Shown: one piece after another, positions 9,114-19,215 of the stretch | Layout of the letters: every line of letters begins with the position of its first letter | How positions within the stretch are numbered: the first letter of the stretch is position 1 | NCBI GenBank assembly: GCA_016795425.1 | Contig: JAEUHG010000288.1 | Span: forward strand, 1 to 55,432 | DNA length: 55,432 nucleotides | Direction: 5' to 3' | Source: Verrucomicrobiales bacterium | GTDB lineage: Bacteria; Verrucomicrobiota; Verrucomicrobiia; Limisphaerales; CAIMTB01 | Translations under genes and position numbers: made by a program | Notes under the pieces: generated by a model | The model's input: only the letters and a program-made list of their open reading frames with translations | Told to the model about the DNA's origin: nothing | The model's database searches: none

Positions 9114-10441
9114 ATCGTCAGGCAGGGATTTCTTCAGCCGAGGCCGTTGCCACCGGGCCATCCTCTCATCCACCGAACACTGGCGATGGGGTTGCGGCAG
9201 CGCGCCCGTTGCCACCGCTGACAGCTGGAGGCAACGGACGTGGGAAGCTCAAGAAACGTCGCCGTTGGCCCTGGATTCTGGGGGCGATTCTTTTGCTATT
9301 GGTGGTCGTGGGCCTCGTTGGCGCGCGCCTCCTGACCCGATCCGTCGATCTACCACCGGAGAAGCTCGTCCGTGTGGAACGCGGCGATATTGCGAGATCC
9401 GTGGTGGCCGTGGGGCAGGTGGAGCCGTTGTCCAAGGTGGAGCTCAAATCCAAGGCCAACGGCATCATCCAGGCCCTGCTGGTCGATGTCGGGGACTCGG
9501 TGGAGGAGGGACAGATTCTCGCGGAATTGGACAAGGACTATTTGGACGCCCAGGTGCGCCAGGCGAAAGCGATCCAGGATTCCGAGGAAGCCAATTTGAA
9601 GGTGGCCCTCGCCGCCGAGGCCCGGGCCTCTATTGAAGCGGTGAATCCCGAGACCGAGTTCCTCCGGCGTGACTTGGAGCGGGTGCAGGCGTTGGTGCAA
9701 TCGAAGATCGCTTCCCCCCAGGACTTGGACGATGCGCAGCGCAACTATGAGATGAGCGTGAACCGAAAGCGCCTGCTCGAAGCCTCGGCGCGGAGCGCCC
9801 AGGCCTCGGTCGTCCAGGCCCGCGCACGAGCGGCGGCGGCGCAAGCGTCGCTCGACCAGGCTGAGGAGAACCGGCGCCATGCCACAATCCGCTCCCCCAT
9901 CCGTGGCGTCGTGCTGACCCGCGACACCGAGGTGGGCGATGCCGTATCCTCGATCTTGAATCTGGGCAGCGCCGCCACCCTGATCATGACCTTGGGCGAC
10001 ATGAGCAGCGTCTACGTCGAGGGCCAAATCGATGAAGCCGACGTCGGAAAGATCCAACACGCGATGCCGGTGCGGACCAAAGTTGAATCGTTTCCCAACG
10101 AGCCTTTTGCCGGGACGGTGACCCGCATTGCCCCCATGGGTCGCAAGAAGGATAACGTCACCACCTTCGAGGTGCGGGTATCGATTGCCAACCCCGGCGG
10201 AAAACTTCGCGCTAATATGAGCGCCAATGCCGAGGTCGTGCTGGAGGAACGCAAGGGGGTCCTGCTGATTCCCGAGGCCGCGGTAGTCCATGACAAGGAT
10301 GGAAAAACCTCGGTGCAGATCCGGGATGCCGCTTCCAAGACCGGCTATCGATCCAACCCGGTGAAGACCGGTATTTCCAATGGTCAACGACGCGAAGTGC
10401 TGGAAGGGGTGGGCGAAGGCACGGAATTGGTGCTGCCATGA
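9110..10441 (+). CDS. Periplasmic adaptor (HlyD/MacA-type membrane fusion protein) of an export system
   Basis: A GTG start at 9110 overlaps the preceding stop as GTGA and gives 443 residues; an upstream in-frame start at 9017 would lie deep inside the radical SAM gene. After a proline-rich cytoplasmic leader, a KKRRRWPW patch and one transmembrane segment (about residues 55-75) anchor the protein. Then follow a biotinyl-lipoyl-like half motif (AVGQVEPLSKVELKSKANG), a long coiled-coil hairpin rich in Ala, Gln and Glu, the second lipoyl half (ATIRSPIRGVVLTRDTEVGD) and a beta-barrel domain. This is the normal MacA/RND adaptor architecture. It is translationally coupled to both neighbours and should link the permeases to an outer-membrane channel encoded elsewhere. 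Confidence 0.9.
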   Translation: MNRQAGISSAEAVATGPSSHPPNTGDGVAAARPLPPLTAGGNGRGKLKKRRRWPWILGAILLLLVVVGLVGARLLTRSVDLPPEKLVRVERGDIARSVVAVGQVEPLSKVELKSKANGIIQALLVDVGDSVEEGQILAELDKDYLDAQVRQAKAIQDSEEANLKVALAAEARASIEAVNPETEFLRRDLERVQALVQSKIASPQDLDDAQRNYEMSVNRKRLLEASARSAQASVVQARARAAAAQASLDQAEENRRHATIRSPIRGVVLTRDTEVGDAVSSILNLGSAATLIMTLGDMSSVYVEGQIDEADVGKIQHAMPVRTKVESFPNEPFAGTVTRIAPMGRKKDNVTTFEVRVSIANPGGKLRANMSANAEVVLEERKGVLLIPEAAVVHDKDGKTSVQIRDAASKTGYRSNPVKTGISNGQRREVLEGVGEGTELVLP

Positions 10442-11691
10442 TGGGCTGGCGGGAATTGCTGGCTCAGACCTTTGCCAACGTCTGGGCCCATAAGCTTCGC
10501 AGCTTCCTGACGATGTTCGGCGTCGCCTGGGGCATCGCCTCGATCGTGTTCATGGTGGCGATCGGCGATGGCTTCAAGATCGGTTACCGGCAGTCGATGT
10601 ATGCCCTCGGCACCGATATCGCCATTGTCTGGGGGGGGCGTACACGGGCACAGGCGGGGGATCAACGCGCCGGACGCCAGGTTCGGCTCAGCTACCGCGA
10701 TGTGCAGATCATCCGCCAGGAATGCGATCTCATCTCCGAAGCCACCCCGGAACTCGATCGCTACCTCCGCATCAGCAGCCCTCACAATGCCGGGCTCTTT
10801 TCGGTCCATGGCGTTTCCCCGGTGTACCAGCGGATTCGATCCATGGAACTCGGCAAAGGCCGTCCCTTGAGCGACGACGACGACCGTGAATGCCGGACGG
10901 TGTGTGTGTTGGGGGAAGAAGTGCGGAAGCAGTTGTTCGGGGACCGGGCCGCGGTCGGTGCCACGGTTCGAATCCAGGACATTCCCTTTGTGGTCATCGG
11001 CGAACTCAAGAAGAAGGACCAAAACAATTCCTACAACGGGTTCGACGGCCAGAAAGTGCTGGTCCCGTACCTGACCATGGCGCGGTATTTTCCCGATCCG
11101 CGACCGACGGTGATCGAAGGGGCGGTCGATAACATCATCGTGATGCCGCGATCGGCCGATGATCACGATCGTGCCGTCCGGCAACTGAAGTCGGTGCTGG
11201 GTCGGCACCACGGGTTTCAACCCGATGACGAGGGTGCGCTGTGGGTCTGGGACACGGTGAAGAGCGCCCGGATGGTCGAGGGTATCTACGATTCCATGCA
11301 GATCTTCCTGGGCTTCGTCGCAGTGGTGACCTTGGGCCTTGGCGGCTTGGGGGTGATGAACATCATGCTGGTGGCTGTGGCGGAGCGGACCCGGGAGATC
11401 GGGATCAAGAAGGCGATCGGCGCCACACCCATGACGATTCTCACGGAGTTCTTCGTCGAATCCCTCCTGCTGACCTTTGTCAGCGGCGGTATCGGGGTGT
11501 CGGCCGCCTGGATGATCAGCATGGCGGTCGCTCAGTTGCCTTTGCCCACCATGTTCGCCGGCCTGCCCATCACGCCGTGGACTGCACTGATCGCCTTCGG
11601 GACCTTGGTGTTGGTGGGTGTTTCGGCGGCACTCTACCCGGCGTCGCGCGCCGCCCACCTCACGCCGGTCCAGGCCTTGATGCACGAATGA
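10438..11691 (+). CDS. MacB/FtsX-type ABC transporter permease (first copy)
   Basis: The 417-residue protein has one N-terminal transmembrane segment (LRSFLTMFGVAWGIASIVF), a ~230-residue extracytoplasmic MacB periplasmic core domain and three C-terminal transmembrane segments. The FtsX signature GLGVMNIMLVAVAERTREIG is followed by KKAIGAT. It lacks the N-terminal ATPase domain of true MacB. The start overlaps the adaptor stop by 4 bases, and its own stop overlaps the next permease. It presumably acts in mechanotransmission-type export, forming a heterodimer with the second copy. No ATP-binding subunit is encoded in the operon. Confidence 0.9.
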   Translation: MMGWRELLAQTFANVWAHKLRSFLTMFGVAWGIASIVFMVAIGDGFKIGYRQSMYALGTDIAIVWGGRTRAQAGDQRAGRQVRLSYRDVQIIRQECDLISEATPELDRYLRISSPHNAGLFSVHGVSPVYQRIRSMELGKGRPLSDDDDRECRTVCVLGEEVRKQLFGDRAAVGATVRIQDIPFVVIGELKKKDQNNSYNGFDGQKVLVPYLTMARYFPDPRPTVIEGAVDNIIVMPRSADDHDRAVRQLKSVLGRHHGFQPDDEGALWVWDTVKSARMVEGIYDSMQIFLGFVAVVTLGLGGLGVMNIMLVAVAERTREIGIKKAIGATPMTILTEFFVESLLLTFVSGGIGVSAAWMISMAVAQLPLPTMFAGLPITPWTALIAFGTLVLVGVSAALYPASRAAHLTPVQALMHE

Positions 11692-12947
11692 TGATGATTC
11701 GCCACACGCTCCACGAGGCGTGGAGCACGCTGACGCATTACCGATTGCGGGCCGCGTTGACGATGCTGAGCGTCACCTGGGGTGTGGCCTCGTTGATGCT
11801 GCTGCTCTCGTACGGCAACGGATTCGGCACCGCCCTGATCAAGGCGTTCGACCAGATCGGCAAGGATCTGATCGTGGTGTTCGGCGGGCAGACCAGCGAG
11901 CAGGCCGGTGGTGAACGGTCGGGGCGGCGCATTCAACTTGAGTACCGCGACGTCGTAGCGCTGCGCGATGGGGTCCCTGCGATCGACCGGATCTCTCCCG
12001 AATTGCGGCGGCATTTGCCGGTGAGTTTTGGGTATCGCACCAAGGACCACAGTGTCGCCGGAGTCGAGGCTGCGTTTGAAACGATTCGCCAGATGGATGT
12101 GGAGTTCGGGCGCTTTTTGTCGGACGACGATGTCGCCCAACGGCGGCGCGTGGCGATTCTGGGAGCCGGTTTGAAGAAGGAATTGTTCAGCGGCCTGCCG
12201 GCGCTGGGCACGGATATCAAGATTGGCGGCGTGCGGTACACGGTGATCGGCGTGTTGCGCAAGAAGACGCAGATTTCGAACTACTCCACTCCCGACGATG
12301 AGTCGGTCTTTGTGCCTTATTCGACGCTGTCCGCTCAAGTGGATGCCCGGTACCTGGATGACATCGTGATATTACCGGCGCAAAACGGTCTTCGGGATCG
12401 CGTCGTGGGTGAGGTTCGGGCCGCGCTGGGGCGTGAGCACCGGTTTAGTCCACGGGACGAACGGGCGGTGATGATCATGGACTGGAACCAATTTCGTGGG
12501 TTGGTGACCAACCTGAGTCTGGGATTGAACCTGCTTCTGACGATCATTGGGACCCTGACGCTGAGTGTGGGGGCGGTGGGGGTGATGAACATCATGCTGG
12601 TTTCGGTCACGGAACGGACGCGCGAGATCGGAGTCTTGAAGGCGATTGGGGCGCGGCGAACACACATCCTGGGACAGATCCTGGTGGAGGGGCTGGCCCT
12701 GACCCTGGCCGGGGGGATGTTCGGTGTGCTGTTGGCGTTGATCCTGACCAAGGCCATCGGTTCGTTGCCGTTGCTCGGGCCGCTGTTCGAAGATACGTCC
12801 GGGCAAGGCGACATTCACCTGGGCGTCTCTGTGTTTGCGCTATTGGTTGCCCTGGTGGTCCTGACCCTCGTGGGATTGGCGGCCGCTTTGGTACCGGCGC
12901 TACGCGCAGCGCGCTTGGATCCGGTGCGGGCGATACGTAATGAGTAA
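11688..12947 (+). CDS. MacB/FtsX-type ABC transporter permease (second copy)
   Basis: The start at 11688 (three consecutive ATG codons) overlaps the previous stop as ATGA, giving 419 residues; longer upstream starts lie inside the first permease. The layout repeats that of the first permease: transmembrane segment near residues 22-45, periplasmic core, then three C-terminal transmembrane segments with GAVGVMNIMLVSVTERTREI and VLKAIGARR. The two copies are paralogous over their whole length, including RRIQLEYRDVVALRD against RQVRLSYRDVQIIRQ, and probably form a heterodimer. As with the first copy, the ATPase must come from elsewhere in the genome. The gene ends the coupled operon; an 89-bp gap follows. 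Confidence 0.9.
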   Translation: MMMIRHTLHEAWSTLTHYRLRAALTMLSVTWGVASLMLLLSYGNGFGTALIKAFDQIGKDLIVVFGGQTSEQAGGERSGRRIQLEYRDVVALRDGVPAIDRISPELRRHLPVSFGYRTKDHSVAGVEAAFETIRQMDVEFGRFLSDDDVAQRRRVAILGAGLKKELFSGLPALGTDIKIGGVRYTVIGVLRKKTQISNYSTPDDESVFVPYSTLSAQVDARYLDDIVILPAQNGLRDRVVGEVRAALGREHRFSPRDERAVMIMDWNQFRGLVTNLSLGLNLLLTIIGTLTLSVGAVGVMNIMLVSVTERTREIGVLKAIGARRTHILGQILVEGLALTLAGGMFGVLLALILTKAIGSLPLLGPLFEDTSGQGDIHLGVSVFALLVALVVLTLVGLAAALVPALRAARLDPVRAIRNE

Positions 12948-13036
12948 GTCCTTTCGGGGCTGAACGGTCGGGGCGCAGCGAATCGGAGGCAGGTCGGCCC
13001 CTCTGTTCTTTCCTCATCCACGTCTCGCGGAGCAGC

Positions 13037-16000
13037 ATGCGAGTCGCACGACGCATGGCACCGATCATTCAGTGTTTCGGACGAACGATAGTCCGTCGGT
13101 TTGTTGGACCAGGGGCCGGCGTCTGGCTGATGGGGTGGCTGATCCTGTTTCCCAACTTCATGGAGGCCATGCCTTTCGAGAACATGCCACCGGCTATCAT
13201 CGGACTTGGTACGGGCACGTGGGTGGTCTTGCCGGGTGTCGCCACGACCGTGGATTTTCAGCTATCGGATCCAGATGGGACGCCGGAGGCGTTGGTTTTG
13301 GCAGTCAGTGTGTCTCCGCGGGATGAAACGGCGATTCTCGATCCGGCGGATATTGTGTTGGGTGGCACCGGAGGGCAGCGGACTTTCACGGTGACCACCA
13401 AGTCCGGAGTATTCGGGGCGGTCAATGTGGAGGTCCGGGCGACGGACCCACTGGGCGCAACCTCGGTTGCTCGATTCCAGATCACCTCGAGTTGGTTTCG
13501 TTCGGTGCCGAGAGGCCGGATGTTGTCTGGGTTGATGGTGGACTTGGACCAGGACCTTCGGCGGGATTGGTTCGAAGGTTTTACCGCTCTGGCGCGGCTT
13601 CAGACAGTGAATACCCAACTCATCGCGGCACCCTGCGGAACCTCTAAACTCAACGGTGCCGGGTGCGTTGCTGCGGACCTCAATGGGGACGGCTGGATGG
13701 ACATCGTCTCAATGGTCGATACCGCCTCCGAATCCGCGTGGTCCCGCGTGTTGCTGAACACGGGGAATTGGGGAGATCCGGATGCTGGAGCGGTGGAATG
13801 CGGACTATCGACGGTCGTGAGCGATCTGCCGACGGGCTTGGAAACCCAGGTGGTGGCCGTCGATTATGACCATGACGGCGATCTGGATTTGATGCTGGGC
13901 GGCGCCGGAAAAGGGATCACTTTTCCCGATACTCCGGCGCCTGTTCTCCTGTGGCAAAACGATGGCAGTGGGACCCGATTCCAACCGGTGCCGACCCCTT
14001 TTCCAGCGCTGGCCGCTCCCAACTTCGCCTGGGCCGATTACGACAATGATGGAATTCAGGACGTGATGCTGACGGGAATCGCGACGAATCGACAACCGGT
14101 GTCGCGTCTCTTTCGCGGGGATCCGCAGGGTGGATTTCAGGAGGTCAACCAGGCCTTCGCCGGCATTTGGAATGGCGGAGCGGCATGGGGCGACTTCGAC
14201 AATGACAACGATTTGGACGTCGTTCTCGTGGGGTCCAATCGGCCGGGAAACGGCATCGTGTATCAGGCAGGATTGTATCTGTATCGCAATGACCAGGAAA
14301 CGTTTCACGAGGTGCCACTTCCCTCCAACGCCGCGGTGATCTGGGCGACCCCCCGCTGGATCGACATGGATGGCGACGGCGATTTGGACTTGGTGATCGG
14401 AGGCAGCAAGTCCAGCACCTTTCCCTTGGGGGAGACTTACCTGCTGCGTCAGGAATCGCCTGGGAGATTCGCGTTCATGGGTGCGGTGGCCAAGACCGGG
14501 GCGGCGGTGGTGCATGCCGACGATTGGGACGGCGACGGGGATGTCGATTTGGTGGCCATGAGCGTCGATGGGGTGGGGAGTTGGCTCGAGAACCAATCGA
14601 ACCTCACCAATCCGCCGCCGGAACCGCCATCCAATCTGCGGCTTCAGGTCGAGGACGGCACGGTTGTCTTCTCCTGGGACGCCGCGCGCGACGCGAACCA
14701 AAGTGGCGGCCTGAGTTACAACCTGCGAGTGGGTTCGGCTCCCGGGAAAGATGATCTCGTGGTGTCCATGTCGGATCCGACCACGGGCCGGCGTCGCCTG
14801 ACAGCTGCCGGCAATGTGGGCCTTCAACGCGCCTGGCGTTGGCGACGACCCTCGCCAGGTCCCGTGTATTGGAGTGTGCAGGCCATCGATCACGGGCTGG
14901 CGGCGTCCGCTTTTGCGCCTGAACAAAGGTCAGAGATTGGTGTGCTGCCACCCCAGATCGATGGCGAGTCGTGGTTGGGCGTGACCAGCACCAGCGCCTA
15001 TCTCAACGCGGACGTGACGACCTTCGGGCAACCGACCGCCGCCTGGATGGAATGGGGTTCGAATAGGGAATTTGGTCAGACGGGATCGCTTCAAGTGATT
15101 CCGGCGAGCGACCACAAGCAAGCCTGGGCCGGAGCCCTGTTCGACCTTCCATCGGGCACCTTGCTGCACGCGCGTCTCGTGGTGTCGAACCAGGTTGGCA
15201 TCAGCCGCGGAACGGTCTTTTCGTTCACTACCCCGGCCGCCTCCTCTTTTGGATCGTTGCCTTGGACGCTGTCGACGACGGGATCCGCGGTGATGGCATG
15301 GGCGGATTTCGACGAGGACGGGGACATGGATCTTGCCGTGGCTTCCGGTGTCGCGCGCGGCGTGACGATGTTAGGTCGGGGTGACGGGCGCGGATGGTTT
15401 TCCGAGGAGATCCTGGCCACCAACCATCCTGCGGCCGGTTCTGCCCAATGGACGGATGCCGACTCCGACGGCGATTTGGATCTGTTGGTGGCAGGCGTTT
15501 CGGCTTCGAGCCCGGACCGTGTTTTTCTCAATGACAACGGGCGTTTGATCCCTGTGGGTCTAACGGCTCGCGACCTGACTGGGATGGTTTCGCCGGTGTG
15601 GGCGGACTTCGATCAAGACGGGGATCCAGATCCCCTCATGAGGAGGGCTGCGCTGTATCGAAATCTTGGCCGTGGTCGCTACGGATCGATGGCTCCTCTC
15701 GCGCCGTCCTTAAGCTCGGATCGAACGGCGTGGGTCAACATGGGGGCTCCGGGCCAATGGGACTACGTGATAATTCGCGATGATGCGGCGCGGGTGTATC
15801 GCACGCGGTCGCCTGGGCTTTGGGAGACCCAGCCGTTCGTGCTGCCAGGGGTCAGTGAAACCGACTCGTTCACCCGCGATTTCACCGGGGACGGCCTTCC
15901 CGACGCGTTACTCGGATTGGGGGGCGGCCGGCGACCCCAACTGTATGGCAACGACGGTGGAACCAATTTCGTGCCGCTCGGCTCGCATTTCGAGGGCGTC

Positions 16001-16825
16001 GCTGGCGGTTTGATTGGCCACGGTGATTTCGACGGCGATGGTCACCCTGACGTGGTCACCGCGCAAAGCAGCAACCTCCTGGTTTGGTTGCGAACGACGA
16101 ACTCCTACGCCGCGCTGGATCCGGTTCGATTAAAATTTGCGCCGACCAACTATGGCATTGCCTTCGTGGATTTCGACAACGATGGACGACTTGATTTCTC
16201 GGCGACAGACAGGCGAGTCAATAACACCAATCGTCTCGCTCTATACCGCAACACCCTCACTTCTTTTCGCGACGTTCCCGTCGTGCCCACGAACCTGGTC
16301 TCAGAGGTGATTTCCAACCGGGTGATCCTGCGTTGGGAAATGCCGACCCATGCGGTGGCGGGTGTCCTGCCTACTTTCAATGTCGAGATCGGCACGGCGC
16401 CGGGCGGACGCGATGTGGTTAATGGCTGGGCGGATCGGGATACCGGATATCGTCGAGTTCCCAGGGCTGGGAACGCCGGGTACCATCGGGAGTTTATGGT
16501 GAGGGATCTCTATCCGGGCACTTACTTTTGGACCGTCCAGTCCGTGAACGAGGGCTACTTGGGTTCGCCCTTCGCGTCCGAGGGCGCCTTTGAGATCGGT
16601 CCTGATGCCGCGCCTCGACTGGAGTTGTCTCGGGGTGTCGCTTTTCGGGACATCAAGGTGCGGACGACAGGTTCGGGTTGGTTGGTAATGGAGCATTCCT
16701 CCGACCTCAATCGGTGGACCCCTTTTGCGACGAACTATCTCCCTGCGGGTCGGGAGATCGAGATCGAGCTGCGGACGGAGTCGGCGACTTCCATGCTCCT
16801 TCGCGGACGCCTGGAAGCACGATAA
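13037..16825 (+). CDS. Secreted FG-GAP / VCBS-repeat protein
   Basis: The 1,262-residue protein begins with a basic stretch and a hydrophobic segment (about residues 30-48) consistent with a signal peptide, although the leader is long. A cadherin or Ig-like domain follows (VDFQLSDPDGTPEALVL). Then come at least twelve calcium-binding FG-GAP-type loops of the pattern D-x-D-x-D-G-D-x-D, for example DYDHDGDLDLML, DMDGDGDLDLVIGG, DFDEDGDMDLAVASG and DFDNDGRLDFSAT. Two fibronectin-like spacers are recognisable near residues 525-610 and 1,090-1,170 (the second containing LYPGTYFWTVQSV). The repeats should fold into one or two seven-bladed beta-propellers on the cell surface. Ligands are unknown; such proteins are common in Verrucomicrobiota. 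Confidence 0.88.
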   Translation: MRVARRMAPIIQCFGRTIVRRFVGPGAGVWLMGWLILFPNFMEAMPFENMPPAIIGLGTGTWVVLPGVATTVDFQLSDPDGTPEALVLAVSVSPRDETAILDPADIVLGGTGGQRTFTVTTKSGVFGAVNVEVRATDPLGATSVARFQITSSWFRSVPRGRMLSGLMVDLDQDLRRDWFEGFTALARLQTVNTQLIAAPCGTSKLNGAGCVAADLNGDGWMDIVSMVDTASESAWSRVLLNTGNWGDPDAGAVECGLSTVVSDLPTGLETQVVAVDYDHDGDLDLMLGGAGKGITFPDTPAPVLLWQNDGSGTRFQPVPTPFPALAAPNFAWADYDNDGIQDVMLTGIATNRQPVSRLFRGDPQGGFQEVNQAFAGIWNGGAAWGDFDNDNDLDVVLVGSNRPGNGIVYQAGLYLYRNDQETFHEVPLPSNAAVIWATPRWIDMDGDGDLDLVIGGSKSSTFPLGETYLLRQESPGRFAFMGAVAKTGAAVVHADDWDGDGDVDLVAMSVDGVGSWLENQSNLTNPPPEPPSNLRLQVEDGTVVFSWDAARDANQSGGLSYNLRVGSAPGKDDLVVSMSDPTTGRRRLTAAGNVGLQRAWRWRRPSPGPVYWSVQAIDHGLAASAFAPEQRSEIGVLPPQIDGESWLGVTSTSAYLNADVTTFGQPTAAWMEWGSNREFGQTGSLQVIPASDHKQAWAGALFDLPSGTLLHARLVVSNQVGISRGTVFSFTTPAASSFGSLPWTLSTTGSAVMAWADFDEDGDMDLAVASGVARGVTMLGRGDGRGWFSEEILATNHPAAGSAQWTDADSDGDLDLLVAGVSASSPDRVFLNDNGRLIPVGLTARDLTGMVSPVWADFDQDGDPDPLMRRAALYRNLGRGRYGSMAPLAPSLSSDRTAWVNMGAPGQWDYVIIRDDAARVYRTRSPGLWETQPFVLPGVSETDSFTRDFTGDGLPDALLGLGGGRRPQLYGNDGGTNFVPLGSHFEGVAGGLIGHGDFDGDGHPDVVTAQSSNLLVWLRTTNSYAALDPVRLKFAPTNYGIAFVDFDNDGRLDFSATDRRVNNTNRLALYRNTLTSFRDVPVVPTNLVSEVISNRVILRWEMPTHAVAGVLPTFNVEIGTAPGGRDVVNGWADRDTGYRRVPRAGNAGYHREFMVRDLYPGTYFWTVQSVNEGYLGSPFASEGAFEIGPDAAPRLELSRGVAFRDIKVRTTGSGWLVMEHSSDLNRWTPFATNYLPAGREIEIELRTESATSMLLRGRLEAR

Positions 16826-16888
16826 AGAAGAAAGGGAAGGTTCTCACTCCAGCCCCTCTCCCCTCGGTTGAACGACAGGTTGAGAGGA

Positions 16889-18085
16889 TTACGGCGACGC
16901 TCGCAACGAGGACGGAAATCCGGGCACTTGCACGCGATGTCCCGTATCCCGCGTCCTGCCTCGTCGCAGTTCGTAGATCCTGAGTTCGCGATCGGCATGG
17001 CATTGGACCACGACGTAGCGTCCGTCGCGGGTGAAAGCCACCCCTTCCGGGATGCGCCCGGTGGCGATCGACTGCCGGACTTGGAACGACTTTCCGGATC
17101 GCTCCAGCATGATGAGTCGACCAGCATCGGTGTGGTTGGGGTCGTTCGATGGCAGGTTCGAACCCTCCATGACCACCGCCGCAAGCCATCGGCCGTCCGG
17201 ACTGATCTCGATGGACTCCGGGATGGCCCCGAGCGCGATGTAGTCGGTGGCTCGAAAAGGACTCGATGCGAGTTCCACCACGGTCAAGGCATCACGGTCG
17301 ATGCGATTTCCCGCGCCCGCGCCGGCCGTGAGTCCGAGTGTGCCGTCCGGCGTGATGACGACCCGATACGGTTGGCCATAAGTGGAAATCTTTTGGCCGG
17401 TGGTTTGAGGCAGAATGTCGTCCCAGGTTAGGACCGCCAGATAGCTTCCCTTTTGCACGCTGGCCAGAACCGTGCGGCCGTCGGGTGCGATTGCCACATC
17501 GGAAAGGCCCTCCGCGGCCTGGCACACGGCGACCTCACCCAAAGAGTCGACGCGAGTGCCGTGGAGGGCGAGCACCGTCAACGTGCCGGCGGCGCGATTC
17601 GCGACCAACGCGGCTTTGCCGTCGCGCCGGATGGAAATACCGGATGGCTGAAGTCCGGTGGTCACTCGATCCGTGATACGTGGCGGGTTCGCGGAAAGAT
17701 CCAGCAGCGCCACGGAGAATTCGGGAACCCAGTTGGTGGTGTTCGATGGGTCGAGTCGAATGGAGTTGGCGACGAGTGCAAGTGTGTTGTCCGGCGTGAT
17801 GGCGATGTTCGACGGTGGACCGATGACCGTATTCGGGATGTCAGAAAGGTGCGTCACCCGCGGCGGGAAGACTGTGAAGTCCAGTAGCGTCAGCGAATCC
17901 GGGACGCTCGGAACGACGCGTCGCGGGCTGCCTGAGCTGAGATCAATCTTGGTCTCGTTGCCGGAGATCACCCAGGAGGGCGTGGCGGCGTGGAGATGAA
18001 CCCACGAGACCACCAAGAGGATCGTCACGATGACTTGAGAATTCGATGGCATGCGTGGAGAGGTTCTTGGAGTTGGGATCATCAT
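16889..18085 (-). CDS. YVTN-type beta-propeller protein, exported
   Basis: I choose the ATG at 18085 (398 residues). An ATG at 18052 also works, and upstream codons add an uninformative basic leader. A signal peptide (VIVTILLVVSWVHLHAATPS) is followed by repeated blades of the YVTN/lactonase class. These are recognisable by recurring phrases: NIAITPDNTLALVANS, GISIRRDGKAALVANRAAGT, DVAIAPDGRTVLAS, RVVITPDGTLGLTAG, SIEISPDGRWLAAVV and GVAFTRDGRYVVVQC. That gives about six or seven blades. No enzyme-specific residues can be assigned. It lies tail-to-tail with the FG-GAP gene and 35 bp downstream of the GH43-like gene on the same strand. Confidence 0.82.
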   Translation of the reverse strand: MMIPTPRTSPRMPSNSQVIVTILLVVSWVHLHAATPSWVISGNETKIDLSSGSPRRVVPSVPDSLTLLDFTVFPPRVTHLSDIPNTVIGPPSNIAITPDNTLALVANSIRLDPSNTTNWVPEFSVALLDLSANPPRITDRVTTGLQPSGISIRRDGKAALVANRAAGTLTVLALHGTRVDSLGEVAVCQAAEGLSDVAIAPDGRTVLASVQKGSYLAVLTWDDILPQTTGQKISTYGQPYRVVITPDGTLGLTAGAGAGNRIDRDALTVVELASSPFRATDYIALGAIPESIEISPDGRWLAAVVMEGSNLPSNDPNHTDAGRLIMLERSGKSFQVRQSIATGRIPEGVAFTRDGRYVVVQCHADRELRIYELRRGRTRDTGHRVQVPGFPSSLRASP

Positions 18086-18120
18086 CGAGCTCTTGAATCG
18101 GAGAGAATCAAGGCAGCAGT

Positions 18121-19215
18121 CTATTTCCCGACCGTCTTCGTGGCTTCGCCTTTGCCGAGGGCCGCGATCAATGCGTCGTATTCGCCCCGTCGAATGGGGC
18201 GCATGGAGCCATGCCGGACTTTGGGCGGTAATCGATATTTGTCCCAGTCGGCCCGCTGATTTCCGGCCACTTGAAACCATGGACCCTCAAGTCGTTCAGC
18301 GACTGAAAGACCATAGGAGACCCCCGGGTACTGTTCGTAATACAAGTACCAGGCACGTCCGTTGGGCGAAGGAATCAGGGTGGGTGCTTCGCGGAAGTTC
18401 GGACTGATCGGAGGACCGGGTTCGGAGTACGGGCCGAGGAGCCGGGTCGATCTCGCGATGCGAATGGTTTTTCCCGTGGGCCAGTCGAGCGTTGGATACC
18501 GTTCATCCTTCACGACGGCGTAGTAGTGATCGCCAACGTGGCGAATTACGACATCGATCGTGGCCATGTCCCATCCGAACAACTTGCGCGGCGGTGCCTC
18601 GAAGGTGCGCAGATCCTTGGACAAGGCGTACAAGGTTCGTTGGCCCGCCCAATAGGGTTCCGGAAGGTCCGTCTTGCCCAGGTCATGGGTGGTGTGCCAG
18701 GTCACGACGTACTGCGATGACGCCTCGTCGAAGAAGAGTTTGGGCGCGCCGATGCGGGGCAGGGCTTTCGGATAATCGGGAACTTGTTTGAGATCAGGTC
18801 GAAAATCCGAGTGCTTGGCCCAATGAATGAGGTCGTCGGAAATCCAGAAATTGATATCGGGCTGGTCGTCGCCGCGATTTCCGACCAGGTAGTAACGGCG
18901 GTCGTCTCCGCGGCAGATGTCGGCGTGCCCGCGGTAATCTTCGAACACCCGCTTTCCGTTGTTCAGCAGGTCCCAATGCAAACCGTCGAGGCTCACCGAG
19001 TAATACAATCGCCCATAATCGCCCTGCATCATGTGGGCGAACAGATAAGCCTCGTTCTTGGGTGATTCGCCTGCGGCCACTTGTCCTGGGGGATCCGGCA
19101 TCTGGGCATCGGCCGGTCCCGTCAGCAGCAGGATCGGAATCAGGAGAAGGCGCGACAGGATGTCCGCGCGGCGAGAACTGCATCCGGGAAGATGGAAGTC
19201 ACGGGAAGGGGTCAT
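18121..19215 (-). CDS. Secreted GH43-like five-bladed beta-propeller protein
   Basis: The 364-residue protein has a signal peptide (LLLIPILLLTGPADAQ, cleavage near residue 38). The mature part has the blade phrases of family 43/62-like glycosidases: YYSVSLDGLHWDLL, ADICRGDDRRYYLVGNRGD, WISDDLIHW, IGAPKLFFDEASSQYVVTWH, REAPTLIPSPNGRAWYLYYE and LEGPWFQV. Acidic residues in DICRGDD, GAPKLFFDEA and REAPT sit where catalytic residues often lie in this fold, but an activity is not proven. It probably acts on plant or algal polysaccharide side chains outside the cell. It may be co-transcribed with the propeller gene downstream. Confidence 0.75.
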   Translation of the reverse strand: MTPSRDFHLPGCSSRRADILSRLLLIPILLLTGPADAQMPDPPGQVAAGESPKNEAYLFAHMMQGDYGRLYYSVSLDGLHWDLLNNGKRVFEDYRGHADICRGDDRRYYLVGNRGDDQPDINFWISDDLIHWAKHSDFRPDLKQVPDYPKALPRIGAPKLFFDEASSQYVVTWHTTHDLGKTDLPEPYWAGQRTLYALSKDLRTFEAPPRKLFGWDMATIDVVIRHVGDHYYAVVKDERYPTLDWPTGKTIRIARSTRLLGPYSEPGPPISPNFREAPTLIPSPNGRAWYLYYEQYPGVSYGLSVAERLEGPWFQVAGNQRADWDKYRLPPKVRHGSMRPIRRGEYDALIAALGKGEATKTVGK

